From Caballeronia concitans (lineage in GTDB: Bacteria; Pseudomonadota; Gammaproteobacteria; Burkholderiales; Burkholderiaceae): 64,000 nucleotides of DNA. How positions within the stretch are numbered: position 1 is the stretch's first letter; every line of letters starts with the position of its first letter. Location: positions 1 through 64,000 of the forward strand of contig NZ_FCNV02000016.1 of assembly GCF_001544615.1 (NCBI RefSeq). The letters run 5' to 3'. Position numbers and translations under genes: made by a program. Shown here piece after piece: positions 8,130 to 15,835 of the stretch. The notes under the pieces were generated by a model that worked only from the letters and a program-made list of their open reading frames with translations, did not search any database and was not told the origin of the DNA.

Positions 8130-8573
8130 ATGCGAACGAGACGTTTCGAAGTTGCACGCGGGACGGCGCGGTCTGCCACGTTTGACCTGCCACGGACCGA
8201 TGTAGTGGCCTTATTGCGCGAGCTGAGCGCACGCGGACCGGAGGCTGCGCTGCCGCAGAACCTGAGCGACGTGCGATTGCGCGCGCTAGTTCGCGATATC
8301 GTCGCCAATGACGGGCTTCACGATCAGATGGCCGTGAAAATCCTGGCCATGACTCTCGCCGCCGTGCAAAAGCCGGATTTGAAGTGGGAAGAGACGAGGG
8401 ACGGCAACCACCTGTTCGAGTCAGAACCCTTGTCGTCTTACCTTCGAAGCTATCAGCTCACTCTCATCTCGGAGCTTGTTGATCGGCAGGTTGGTGTGCA
8501 TGGCGCGGAATACGCCGTGGAGAATTTCTTCGATCAAGTAAAGGCTAGCCGCCGGAACATGAATACGGTTTGA
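8130..8573 (+). CDS. Hypothetical protein divergent from the XRE regulator
   Basis: The protein has 147 residues from the ATG at 8130 (MRTRRFEVARGTARSATFDL); an in-frame ATG at 8070 would overlap the start of the divergent regulator and is less likely. No strong ribosome binding site precedes either start. The sequence is acidic, helical and without membrane segments or signal peptide. It contains LSDVRLRALVRDIVANDGLHD and ends with YAVENFFDQVKASRRN. No family was recognised. The divergent layout with the XRE gene suggests regulation by it. Confidence 0.55.
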   Translation: MRTRRFEVARGTARSATFDLPRTDVVALLRELSARGPEAALPQNLSDVRLRALVRDIVANDGLHDQMAVKILAMTLAAVQKPDLKWEETRDGNHLFESEPLSSYLRSYQLTLISELVDRQVGVHGAEYAVENFFDQVKASRRNMNTV

Positions 8574-8655
8574 AGCGCGGACGGCGAATCCCGAGCGAGG
8601 AAGAAGGGCAGGGCCGCGCCATCGACCAGTAGTCCAGTTGCAATCACGAAGGGCC

Positions 8656-8973
8656 ATGGAGAACAAAGTCATGCTTGAAAACAATCCACCGCCGCTCGCG
8701 ATCGCGTCGCGGGTTCTTTCACCCGAAACGCTTGCCGCACTTCGTCGCTCTCCCTATCACCTTGCGGCGTGGCGGATCGCCGATCGATGGGCGCTTGAGC
8801 AGCCCGAGGATTTGCGCGCGCTCGGGAGACAGGGCGAAATCTTTGTGCTGATTCGGCTGTTGGAACAGCAGCAGCTTGAGCACGAGGCGCTGCTCGACGC
8901 GTCCGAGGCATTGCGAGAAGGCTTGTCACCCGCAGAAGTTTTCCGGCAGCACGGAATCGAACTTCGCTTGTGA
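8656..8973 (+). CDS. Small hypothetical protein
   Basis: The protein has 105 residues from ATG 8656 (GAAGG lies just upstream); a TTG at 8638 or an ATG at 8671 are alternatives. The sequence is rich in Leu, Glu and Gln (VLIRLLEQQQLEHEALLDASEALREG), predicting a helical, possibly coiled-coil protein, and ends RQHGIELRL. No family was recognised. It follows the previous hypothetical gene by about 80 nt on the same strand and may share its transcript. Confidence 0.5.
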   Translation: MENKVMLENNPPPLAIASRVLSPETLAALRRSPYHLAAWRIADRWALEQPEDLRALGRQGEIFVLIRLLEQQQLEHEALLDASEALREGLSPAEVFRQHGIELRL

Positions 8974-9029
8974 TAGGCGTGCATGATGGGCTGGCTCGCC
9001 GGGGCTACACGCTGGGCTCGTGACGAGCA

Positions 9030-9350
9030 ACGGCATTGCCTGATCAGATGGGCGCGCCTCAAGGCCAGCGCGTTCGCGTGCTCGGTATGCTTTTCGAGGA
9101 CCTTCTTGTTGATCGCCTCGCGGGTGTGCGCGACCTTCTCGCGATGCTGCGCGTACTGGCCGCTATTGCGGCGTCGGATTTTTGCTGGAGGTAATAGCTC
9201 CGCAGTGTCGACGGCGCTACCTCCAACTGCATAAGTGCGGCGATCTTTTCGAAGGTCAGGCCACGGTCTCTGGCGAAGACGAGGGTCGGCATCTCGGTTC
9301 ACGGCTTCCCGCTTTGCGAAGCGATCGTCGGGCAACTCAGCGTGGATCAT
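9030..9350 (-). pseudogene. Frameshifted relic of the 10274-11182 gene family
   Basis: Three pieces in two frames match the intact protein encoded at 10274-11182 in the same order: IHAELPDDRFAKREAV (about 9350-9303), TFEKIAALMQLEVAPSTLRSYY (9292 onward), and HREKVAHTREAINKKVLEKH (about 9160-9040). They correspond to the intact protein's SELPDDRYVGREAI, SFERIAQRLHLDITPSTLRTYY and HRRKVARAREAIAREVLDKH. The C-terminal half is missing. It is a decayed paralogue. Confidence 0.75.
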
Positions 9351-9775
9351 TTATATCGATTCGATCGACCAGCTGCTGGCAGATCGGCGGACGGGTTTGG
9401 ACGACGAGGCCGACAACGACGGCGATTTAGACGGTGACGCGGACCACGAGGATGGACCGAAGCGTTGAACACTTGACTAGGCCGGGACAAGCAGTAACGG
9501 CGTATACCGACTACTACTACTGCGTCGACGGGTAAGCGGACGACGACCGGAGCATCGAGGACGTTTGACGATGCACCGGCAACCGATAGTTGCGAATGCC
9601 AGCCGCACGGGAACAAAACTCACCTGGCAGCTACAACGGAAGCCCGATCGGACATGCCGCTCTCGCCCAAAGGCAACAGTCTGCGGTCGAAAGGAATGCC
9701 CTAGGCGCTCGACAATGGCGCATGGACGGCGTTCCAGCAAGCACAATCGTTCGATGAGACGGCGTTCTTGCGGGC
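9351..9775. other. No recognisable gene
   Basis: About 425 bp between two pseudogenes. Frames are short or interrupted. The last part may be the decayed N-terminal region of the pseudogene at 9776-10252 (one frame reads NGAWTAFQQAQSFDETAFL), but this is weak. Confidence 0.35.
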
Positions 9776-10252
9776 GTGGACCTTGTCGGTGAGCGGGCTG
9801 AATGGATCGTTCTCCCAGACGTCGTGCAGGGCGGAATGGCGTCGCTGGGATTCTCGCTCGCGTGGAAAGAGCGCCTGCGCGAGATTCCGACGAAGCTCTG
9901 CGCCGTACCGGACGGCGTTCAGCTAGATGACGTGGCGCGGGAGCTTTGTCCAGCCGCAGGGATTTGTATCGGCGGTTCGACTGAATGGACGAGGCCACTG
10001 CGGGCGCATGGGATCATTGGCCCGCCGCCGCAATTGTCATCTTTACATTGGACGGGTGAATACAGTTCGCCGAATCGAGATTTGCGCCGCCGCAGGCGCG
10101 AACAGCATCGACGATACGAGCGTCAGCGCGCTACGCCAAGACCCTTTCGAAGCTTGACACGGCATCGAGGCAAGATGATTTCTTTTCGACCGCCCACGAG
10201 AACGTTCGCGACGCCGAGCATGCTAGTAGCGACGTCGACCTTTGCGCACTAA
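9776..10252 (+). pseudogene. Frameshifted relic of a phage/plasmid protein, possibly TGT-fold
   Basis: Three frames read in order give a coherent protein: EWIVLPDVVQGGMASLGFSL then GGSTEW near 9800-9995, CHLYIGRVNTVRRIEICAAAGANSIDDTS around 10035-10125, and KTLSKLDTASRQDDFF to a stop near 10253. At least two frameshifts are therefore present. The motif set (LPDVV, GGSTEW, GRVN, AGADSIDG-like) is that of hypothetical proteins in phages and plasmids that may share the tRNA-guanine transglycosylase fold; this fold assignment is recalled and tentative. Confidence 0.6.
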
Positions 10253-10273
10253 TGCATTACGCCGCCTGATGCT

Positions 10274-11182
10274 TCACAGGTTCACCGGCATTTTCACAAA
10301 ATCTTTGCTCGTTCTGGTCTTGGTGGGCGCGATCAGTCGCCCCACCGTCCGCAGAAGGTAGACTTGCCGCTGCGCTAGAAAACCTTCAAACGGCTTGCCC
10401 GACACGTAGTAGACCAGGTCCCCCGCCCGTAGCTCCACGTCTTCCAGCAGTTCGGTCCGTTCATCCGTCGCCATACTGGCGTCCGCAATCGCTGTCAGCG
10501 TCATCGCCATGTTGGCTGCTTCATTCGCAGGCGGTGCGATTGCATGGCTGTCCGGGCCTACGATGTCCCGGGACGTATATTTTTTACTGACGACTGCCGG
10601 CGCTTCCGTCCGCTCACTGTAGAACTCCAGTGCCCCCGGCGCCGACGGCGAAGAGGGCGGTGCAGCCGGCGAAGCCAGTCGCATCGCCTCTGTTCCCAGG
10701 TTTTCCACGTTTCCGCCGGGCTCGACGTGCTCCTGTACGGCGGCGATTGTCGCCGTTTCGCCCTCGTTCCTTGCGAAGGCATCAACGAGCAGCGGTGCTG
10801 CCTGAGTCTGAAGGGCGCGCCGCGAAACAAGCTCGTTCGCGTGCTCGATATGTTTATCGAGAACTTCCCTGGCTATCGCCTCGCGGGCTCGTGCAACCTT
10901 CCTGCGGTGCTGCACGGTCTGGGCCGCTACCTCGGCGTCGGATTTCAACTGAAAGTAATAGGTGCGCAGGGTCGACGGCGTGATGTCCAGATGCAGACGT
11001 TGAGCGATTCTTTCGAAGGAAAACCCCCGTTCTCGGGCTGCAACCAATGTACTCATCAGTTGCCGGATCGCTTCTCGGCCAACGTAACGATCGTCCGGCA
11101 GTTCGCTGAAGATTGCTTCGAGCAACTTCTGCCGGGCTATTTCAATGTTCTCCTTGGTGATCGTTCCCCGCGTCGATGGCAT
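10274..11182 (-). CDS. Conserved plasmid protein, putative DNA-binding N-terminus
   Basis: The protein has 302 residues. The first 120 are basic and helical, with ELPDDRYVGREAIRQLMSTL and an HTH-like stretch (SFERIAQRLHLDITPSTLRTYYFQL, about residues 54-78), followed by HRRKVARAREAIAREVLDKH. The middle is low-complexity and rich in Ala, Pro and Glu. The C-terminus (LEDVELRAGDLVYYVSGKPFEGFLAQRQVYLLRTVGRLI) looks like a separate small beta domain. A decayed paralogue lies at 9030-9350. The gene diverges from the mobilization genes, with a ten-unit palindromic repeat block in between. By position and repeats it could be a KfrA-like autoregulator or a nucleoid/partition accessory, but the family is not recognised. 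Confidence 0.7.
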   Translation of the reverse strand: MPSTRGTITKENIEIARQKLLEAIFSELPDDRYVGREAIRQLMSTLVAARERGFSFERIAQRLHLDITPSTLRTYYFQLKSDAEVAAQTVQHRRKVARAREAIAREVLDKHIEHANELVSRRALQTQAAPLLVDAFARNEGETATIAAVQEHVEPGGNVENLGTEAMRLASPAAPPSSPSAPGALEFYSERTEAPAVVSKKYTSRDIVGPDSHAIAPPANEAANMAMTLTAIADASMATDERTELLEDVELRAGDLVYYVSGKPFEGFLAQRQVYLLRTVGRLIAPTKTRTSKDFVKMPVNL

Positions 11183-11370
11183 ATCGAATCCTTATCCGAC
11201 CAACAGTCCTGTTGTTATACATTCATAATACCAAAAGCGTACACGGCTGAGGTGCCCGTTGCGTTGACGGCAGAGGACTCTACAGCGGTGACGGTTTGAA
11301 GCACGGGAGCGTGGCCGATGGGGATAACGCCGACGTTGACCCGCAGCTGCATCGAACATTGCACCCGACG

Positions 11371-11490
11371 TTCCACTGGAGATTCCACTGGAGATTCCAG
11401 TGGAGATTCCAGTGGAGATTCCACTGGAGATTCCACTGCAGATTCCACTGCAGATTCCACTGCAGATTCCACTGCAGATTCCACTGCAAG
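11371..11490. repeat. Ten tandem 12-bp units with palindromic cores
   Basis: Units of TTCCACTGGAGA start at 11371 and repeat every 12 bp to 11490, with variants TTCCAGTGGAGA (units 3-4) and TTCCACTGCAGA (units 6-9). Each core TCCA(C/G)TGGA, or CTGCAG in the second half, is self-complementary. The block lies between the divergent 10274-11182 gene and the mobilization genes. Both strands are open across it, but the products are simple repeats and are not taken as genes. Confidence 0.9.
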
Positions 11491-11518
11491 GGAAACACCT
11501 CTCGGACAGGATATGGAA

Positions 11519-11548
11519 TGTATCCACGCGACCAGTCGCGCGGATACA
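11519..11548. repeat. Inverted repeat, 14-bp arms with 2-bp centre
   Basis: The arms TGTATCCACGCGAC and GTCGCGCGGATACA match at 13 of 14 positions around a CA centre. It lies just after the tandem repeats and just before a second inverted repeat at 11551-11596, upstream of the MobC-like gene. Likely a protein-binding site in the mobilization region. Confidence 0.6.
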
Positions 11549-11550
11549 CC

Positions 11551-11596
11551 GGAACGAAGCGCTCGGTGGCCTGCGGCCCCCGTCGCACTTCGTTCC
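11551..11596. other. oriT: Candidate oriT: inverted repeat upstream of the mobilization genes
   Basis: The arms GGAACGAAGCGC (11551-11562) and GCACTTCGTTCC (11585-11596) pair at 11 of 12 positions with a 22-nt loop. The location, about 70 bp before the relaxosome accessory gene, and an imperfect hairpin of this size fit an origin of transfer. The nick site cannot be placed from sequence alone. Confidence 0.5.
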
Positions 11597-11666
11597 TTTC
11601 CGTTGAACTCAGGGCGTTGCCCCGAGACCCGTAGTGCGAGTGAGATTCAAAGAACAGAAAACAGCA

Positions 11667-12002
11667 ATGAAAAAAGACAGTGAAGCGGGGAAAAGTGAGT
11701 CGGTGCGTCTGCGCCTGACGGCGCAAGACAAGGCCGCCATCGAAGGGAAGGCGCGGGACCGGAAGTTGACGGTGACGGAGTACCTCACGCGTGCGGGGCT
11801 CGGGCGCCCGATGCGTCAGCGTTCCGACGTCGATGCGATCAATCTGCTACGCGAGTGCGTGGACGAGCTCAAAGGAATGCACGCCTGCTTGCAGGGTATT
11901 CCGCAGGCCGAGCATGCGCTGTCGCCGGCTAGCATGGAGCGCACGATGGAGGCGGTATGCGCTGCGATCCAGCGCGTTTGGCAGAGCGGGGACGAGCGAT
12001 GA
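11667..12002 (+). CDS. MobC-like relaxosome accessory protein
   Basis: The 111-residue protein starts MKKDSEAGKSESVRLRLTAQDK and has a ribbon-helix-helix-like N-terminus (SVRLRLTAQDKAAIEGKARDR) followed by LTVTEYLTRAGLGRP, the motif pattern of MobC and related oriT-binding proteins. The C-terminus is helical. Its stop overlaps the relaxase start (ATGA), so the two are translationally coupled. An alternative GTG start at 11634 would add 11 residues. It would bind oriT and help the relaxase melt or find the nick site. Confidence 0.75.
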   Translation: MKKDSEAGKSESVRLRLTAQDKAAIEGKARDRKLTVTEYLTRAGLGRPMRQRSDVDAINLLRECVDELKGMHACLQGIPQAEHALSPASMERTMEAVCAAIQRVWQSGDER

Positions 12003-14170
12003 TTCCCAAAGTCGTGCCCAACCGCCGGGACGGCAAATCGTCGTTCCGTCAGCTGGCCGCCTACGTCACGAACGGCATCACCCAGTCGGGCGAGCCGCCC
12101 GAGAAATACAGTTGGTCGACGCTCACGCAGTACATCACGAAAGAGAGCGTGCTGGACGCGCTCGGGGAGCAGGTCGAAAAGACGATCGGTGTCGAGATCA
12201 GCAATGTGTCGTCGCTCGCGAACGCGCCAGCGGAAATGTACGCCGTCGCGCAGCAGGCCCCGCGGGTGAAAGAACCGGTCTATCACTACATCCTGTCGTG
12301 GCCGGAACACGAGCGGCCCGCAACGCAGGACATTTTCGCCGCGGCCCGGCACACGCTCGCAGCGCTCGGCATGCAGGATCACCAGTACATCATCGCGATT
12401 CACGCCAACACCGACAATTTACACGCGCACATCGAGGTCAATCGCATTCACCCGAAGACCTTTCGGGCCTTCGACCCCTATTACGATTACCTGACGCTGC
12501 ATCGTGCCGCGCGCGAAGTCGAGATCCAGTACGGCTGGCATCACGATAATGGTGCGTTCAATGTCGAGGTGATCGACGGGCAGAAACACATCGTGCGTAA
12601 CCTGGACTATCGCGATCCGGACCTGGCGCCCAGCCGTGCGGGTGCCCAACGCGCCGAGGTCTGGTCCGGTGAGCAGTCGCTGGAGACCTGGTGCAAGGGC
12701 GAGCCAGCCACCGACCTCAAGCGCGTGCTGAAAGACGCGGCAACCATAAGCTGGCAAGACGTGCATCGTGCACTGGCGCTACATGGGTTGGAGTTGCGCG
12801 ACGCGGGTGGAGGAGGGCTGAGGGTCGCCGATGTCAGCGAGGCCGCTCTTGCCAAGCAGGGCAAGCCGCTGGCGGTCAGCGCGTCCGCGGCGTTTCGCTT
12901 TCTCCGGCGAACCGAACTGGAAGCGCGTTTCGGACCGTTCGAGGCGCCCAAGGCTGAGGCGAACATTGAACCCCGACGGACCTATCGGCGCGACCCCGAT
13001 AAACGCCTTGAATCCCGGATGGAACGCCGGGCGTTGCGCGATGCGCTGCATGCCCGCTTCAAGGCCGAGGAAAAAGCCGCCCGCGAGTGGCAGGCAGAAG
13101 CGCGTCGGCAACTGGCGCCTTTTGTCGCAGAGGATCGCGAGCGATATCTGGCGCTCCTTGAGCGTCAAAAGCAAATGCGAGCCGCGATCCGTCGCGATCC
13201 GTTGCTCAGCCCGCGCCAAAAGCAGCAGGCGTACATGGTTGCGAAAGTCTCGATGGCGCGCCTGCGCGCGCAACTGGTCGAGCAGATCCGCCGAGAGCGC
13301 GACGAGCTGCGCACATTGCTGCCACCCATTCCGACCTGGCGGGAATGGGTCGAGCAGCAGGCGCAACTCGGTGACGAGGCAGCGATCAGCGCACTTCGGG
13401 GGATGATCTATCAAGACGGCCGGAATCATAAGAAGAAGCTCGCCCGCGATGAAATCGATGCGCAGGTGCATGCAATCGGTCCAGGGCAGCCGCAACGCAG
13501 CGATCCTCAGTTGCGACACCTCGAAAATCTTGTCCGTCGTATCGCAAAAAACGGCCGGGTCACGTACCGGTTCCCGAGCGGCGAGGAAGCCTTCCGAGAC
13601 GAGGGCGAGCGCGTTACCTACAGAACGGCCGACGTGTCTGACCAAGCGTTGAGCTTGAGCCTGCGTTACAGCGCCGAGAAGTGGCCCGACGGCATTCGGG
13701 TCTACGGGGGCGATTTCGCGTTCAAGGCGCGCGTCGTACGCATGGCGGTCGAGCACGGCATCACTGTTCGCAATATCGAATTGCGCGAGCTGGAGCGTCA
13801 GTTTCAGGCTGAGAAAGAAGCGATCCGCTCGGCGAAGAGCAGGGCGCAACCGGCGCGACCAACGACCCTGACGCCGTCACCTGGTGCAGAAGCAAGTGAT
13901 GCGGAAATCAAGCAGGCGATCCTTCAACAGCATCCGAACGCGACCATTTCGCACGCGAGCACGCACAACAAGCATTACGCCGGCCGTATTCTTTGGGAGG
14001 ATGCCCACTTCGTCGCGCAGTCGGTCCGAGAGCACGAGTATGTGCTGCATGAGCGCAGCCTACTGGATGGTCAACCGATGAAGGGTCAGTGGGTCACCAT
14101 TCACTATCGCAGCGGTAGGGCGCTCGTCCAAGCCGCGAAGAGCCGCGACACCGGTCGAAACGATCGCTAG
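11999..14170 (+). CDS. MOB-P type relaxase with LPD7 and KfrB-like domains
   Basis: The 723-residue protein begins at the ATG overlapping the preceding stop. The relaxase domain occupies about residues 1-260: a candidate catalytic Tyr22 in LAAYVTNG, and the metal-binding HxDNxHxH motif at 135-144 (HANTDNLHAHIEVNRIH). A long charged helical linker follows (about 330-470). An LPD7-like domain (RVTYRFPSGEEAF to RNIELRELE, about 515-605) and a C-terminal KfrB-like piece (GRILWEDAHFVAQSV to HYRSGRALVQ) come next. It would nick oriT, bond to the 5' end and pilot the strand. No type IV secretion genes appear in the window, so the plasmid may be mobilizable rather than self-transmissible. Confidence 0.9.
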   Translation: MIPKVVPNRRDGKSSFRQLAAYVTNGITQSGEPPEKYSWSTLTQYITKESVLDALGEQVEKTIGVEISNVSSLANAPAEMYAVAQQAPRVKEPVYHYILSWPEHERPATQDIFAAARHTLAALGMQDHQYIIAIHANTDNLHAHIEVNRIHPKTFRAFDPYYDYLTLHRAAREVEIQYGWHHDNGAFNVEVIDGQKHIVRNLDYRDPDLAPSRAGAQRAEVWSGEQSLETWCKGEPATDLKRVLKDAATISWQDVHRALALHGLELRDAGGGGLRVADVSEAALAKQGKPLAVSASAAFRFLRRTELEARFGPFEAPKAEANIEPRRTYRRDPDKRLESRMERRALRDALHARFKAEEKAAREWQAEARRQLAPFVAEDRERYLALLERQKQMRAAIRRDPLLSPRQKQQAYMVAKVSMARLRAQLVEQIRRERDELRTLLPPIPTWREWVEQQAQLGDEAAISALRGMIYQDGRNHKKKLARDEIDAQVHAIGPGQPQRSDPQLRHLENLVRRIAKNGRVTYRFPSGEEAFRDEGERVTYRTADVSDQALSLSLRYSAEKWPDGIRVYGGDFAFKARVVRMAVEHGITVRNIELRELERQFQAEKEAIRSAKSRAQPARPTTLTPSPGAEASDAEIKQAILQQHPNATISHASTHNKHYAGRILWEDAHFVAQSVREHEYVLHERSLLDGQPMKGQWVTIHYRSGRALVQAAKSRDTGRNDR

Positions 14171-14182
14171 GAGCGTCGACGC

Positions 14183-14677
14183 ATGCTGCTTTTTTTAGAC
14201 ACGGAATATACGGGGGAAGGGCAGGCGGATCCGGGGCTGATCAGCCTGGGACTCGTTGCCGAAGATGGGCAACGCGAGTTCTACGTCGAACTGGCCGACA
14301 CCTGGCGGCCTGAAGACTGCAACGGGTTTGTGTTCCGCGAGGTGTTGCCAAGGCTGGACGGTTCACCATTGCCGATCACGCAGGCGCGCCTCCAACTCCG
14401 TGCCTGGTTCGCTTCGGCGCCGCGGTATGTCCAAGCGGCATGCGATTCGTCGACTGATTTTCGCTTTCTTCTAGAACTGCTCGGCGAACCCCGTCCCGAC
14501 AATCTGGATGGGCGGTATTTTGACCTGCGCCCGCTGATCGATACGACGGTCTACGACCGTGCGGTGTCGGGCTTCTATCAAGCCAACGATGAGCGCATCC
14601 ATCATGCGCTGGTTGACGCGCGCGCCTATCGTCGAGGCTGGCTCGCGTGGATGGATTCACGGAAGTCCGAGACGTAG
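14183..14677 (+). CDS. DEDDh 3'-5' exonuclease-like protein
   Basis: The 164-residue protein starts MLLFLDTEYTGEGQADPGLISLG, giving the Asp6/Glu8 pair of the ExoI motif (DTEYTG). CDSSTDFRFLLELLG supplies the Exo II Asp, and HHALVDARAYRRGW near the end gives the ExoIII His and Asp. This is the RNase H-like fold of small 3'-5' exoribonucleases (Rv2179c-like). It starts 12 nt after the relaxase gene on the same strand and is probably in the same operon. Its substrate (RNA or single-strand DNA) is unknown; the context hints at a role in plasmid transfer or establishment. Confidence 0.82.
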   Translation: MLLFLDTEYTGEGQADPGLISLGLVAEDGQREFYVELADTWRPEDCNGFVFREVLPRLDGSPLPITQARLQLRAWFASAPRYVQAACDSSTDFRFLLELLGEPRPDNLDGRYFDLRPLIDTTVYDRAVSGFYQANDERIHHALVDARAYRRGWLAWMDSRKSET

Positions 14678-14762
14678 CCCGGAAGCGTGAAAAAGGTAAC
14701 TTTCCACTCCCTGCAGCGATGCAACTAATGGTCTCCCTTGCAAAGATCCTGCGAATCCATGG

Positions 14763-14812
14763 ATGTTGACATGGTTGACAACAGCGGCTCGCGTTGTCAT
14801 CATTGTCAACAT
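14763..14812. promoter_or_regulatory. Long imperfect inverted repeat over the TumE-like start (operator)
   Basis: Two 20-bp arms (14763-14782 and 14793-14812) match at 17 positions around a 10-bp centre. The outer arm ends, ATGTTGACA and TGTCAACAT, are perfect, and the right arm overlaps the ATG of the toxin gene at 14811. Such placement fits autorepression by the downstream antitoxin. No other operator-like site is seen for this pair. Confidence 0.6.
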
Positions 14813-15098
14813 GAATGCAATCCGCCTTTTGAAACGCCGTGTTCCCGTCGATGAGACGTCATTTGCGGCTTTGCTTGTCTGGAAGGTTCCACACCCTGCC
14901 GAGGGCAGCGCACACTTCTACAAATATAGTGCCGCGTACATCGTGAGGAACGTATGCGTGCTTCGTTACGACAACGAACGCGGGAAGGGCGACCATAAGC
15001 ATGTTGGTGAAGTCGAGACGCCCTATGCATTCACGACGCCGGAACAGCTTATGGCTGATTTCTGGTCAGACGTAGACCAATGGAGGGCCGCACAATGA
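14811..15098 (+). CDS. TumE-family toxin (DUF6516-like)
   Basis: The 95-residue protein starts at MNAIRLLKRRVPVDE; an in-frame ATG at 14763 would put the operator inside the gene. The signature is HFYKYSAAYIVRNVCVLRYDNERGKGDHKH followed by FTTPEQLMADFWSDVD (seen here in two parts, residues about 38-67 and 76-91), typical of TumE/DUF6516 proteins. These are toxins encoded before their antitoxin. The stop overlaps the start of the next gene (ATGA), so they are coupled. The mechanism of this toxin family is not evident from sequence. Confidence 0.75.
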   Translation: MNAIRLLKRRVPVDETSFAALLVWKVPHPAEGSAHFYKYSAAYIVRNVCVLRYDNERGKGDHKHVGEVETPYAFTTPEQLMADFWSDVDQWRAAQ

Positions 15099-15442
15099 CC
15101 ACGGTAACGCTTGGAATCGCCTCCCGCGACGACATCACCCGAAGTTTTGCAGCCGCAATGCGCGGCGAAGAACAGGGCGAATTCATTAGTTTCGCAACGC
15201 CCGAACTGTTGCTCAGGACGCTCACCCAGTTGCGCTGGGACATCCTCAAGAAGATGACGGGCGCGGGCGCCATGTCGATCCGAGAACTTGCCCGGCGCGT
15301 CGATCGCGATGTTCGCCGCGTGCATGATGACGTTCTCGCGCTAATCAATGTTGGCGTCCTGGAACGTTCGGACAACGGCGACATCATTTTTCCCTATGAT
15401 GCTATCCACGTTGATTTCACGCTACAGGCTGAGGCGGCCTGA
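15095..15442 (+). CDS. TumA-family winged-helix antitoxin
   Basis: The 115-residue protein starts at 15095 behind GGAGG, overlapping the toxin stop. The C-terminal half is a winged helix: LRWDILKKMTGAGAMSIRELARRVDRDVRRVHDDVLALINVGVLERSDNGDI (read in segments over residues 49-100). The N-terminal half (FISFATPELLLRTL) would contact the toxin or form the dimer. It is expected to neutralise TumE and repress the operon through the inverted repeat at 14763-14812. Confidence 0.75.
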   Translation: MTTVTLGIASRDDITRSFAAAMRGEEQGEFISFATPELLLRTLTQLRWDILKKMTGAGAMSIRELARRVDRDVRRVHDDVLALINVGVLERSDNGDIIFPYDAIHVDFTLQAEAA

Positions 15443-15574
15443 ATGGTGTTAGGCGTGGATGCGCTTCACCTAGATTCACCCCGTGATGATCTCGGAATAG
15501 CCGTGGGCGCATCGGACAGCTAGCTACTCCGATCCTTTCCTCCTAAGCGCCATCGCTTGTGATGGCGTGCGAGT

Positions 15575-15835
15575 CTATCCCTTACCCACCGGTGGCGCAT
15601 CGCCTTCATCCGAGTGCGGAAGCAACCCAAGCTGACGGGCCATCGCGTTGGGCAACCGTAGCAGCACCGTGCCGGCCTTGGCCCCCCAAACACTGTCGAT
15701 CATCACGACGTCGGCTTGCACGCCTTCGAGTTCAAGGTAGACCACATCATCCTTCTCGAACGCCTCTTCATAGAGATGCCAGGACGGCTCCTTTGCTTCG
15801 CCGTGGTGATACCTGATAGATGTCTTGGTACTCAT
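15575..15835 (-). CDS. Small hypothetical protein
   Basis: The protein has 86 residues from ATG 15835 (MSTKTSIRYHHGEAKEPSWH). The sequence is acidic and beta-rich in the middle (DVVYLELEGVQADVVMIDS) and ends LGLLPHSDEGDAPPVGKG. No family was recognised. It converges on the TumE/TumA pair; a 7-bp hairpin without a T-run at 15548-15567 lies between. It could be part of a plasmid accessory module. Confidence 0.5.
   Translation of the reverse strand: MSTKTSIRYHHGEAKEPSWHLYEEAFEKDDVVYLELEGVQADVVMIDSVWGAKAGTVLLRLPNAMARQLGLLPHSDEGDAPPVGKG

Noticed and set aside
9477-9998. 173-codon minus-strand frame
   Set aside because: Arg/Ser-rich shadow opposite the pseudogene at 9776-10252; no domain.
11371-11490. 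The 12-bp tandem block as a CRISPR array or coding repeat
   Set aside because: Units are adjacent with no spacers, too short for CRISPR, and open on both strands with simple repetitive products.
15548-15567. 7-bp hairpin as an intrinsic terminator
   Set aside because: No T-run on either strand; kept only as a note in the neighbouring entry.
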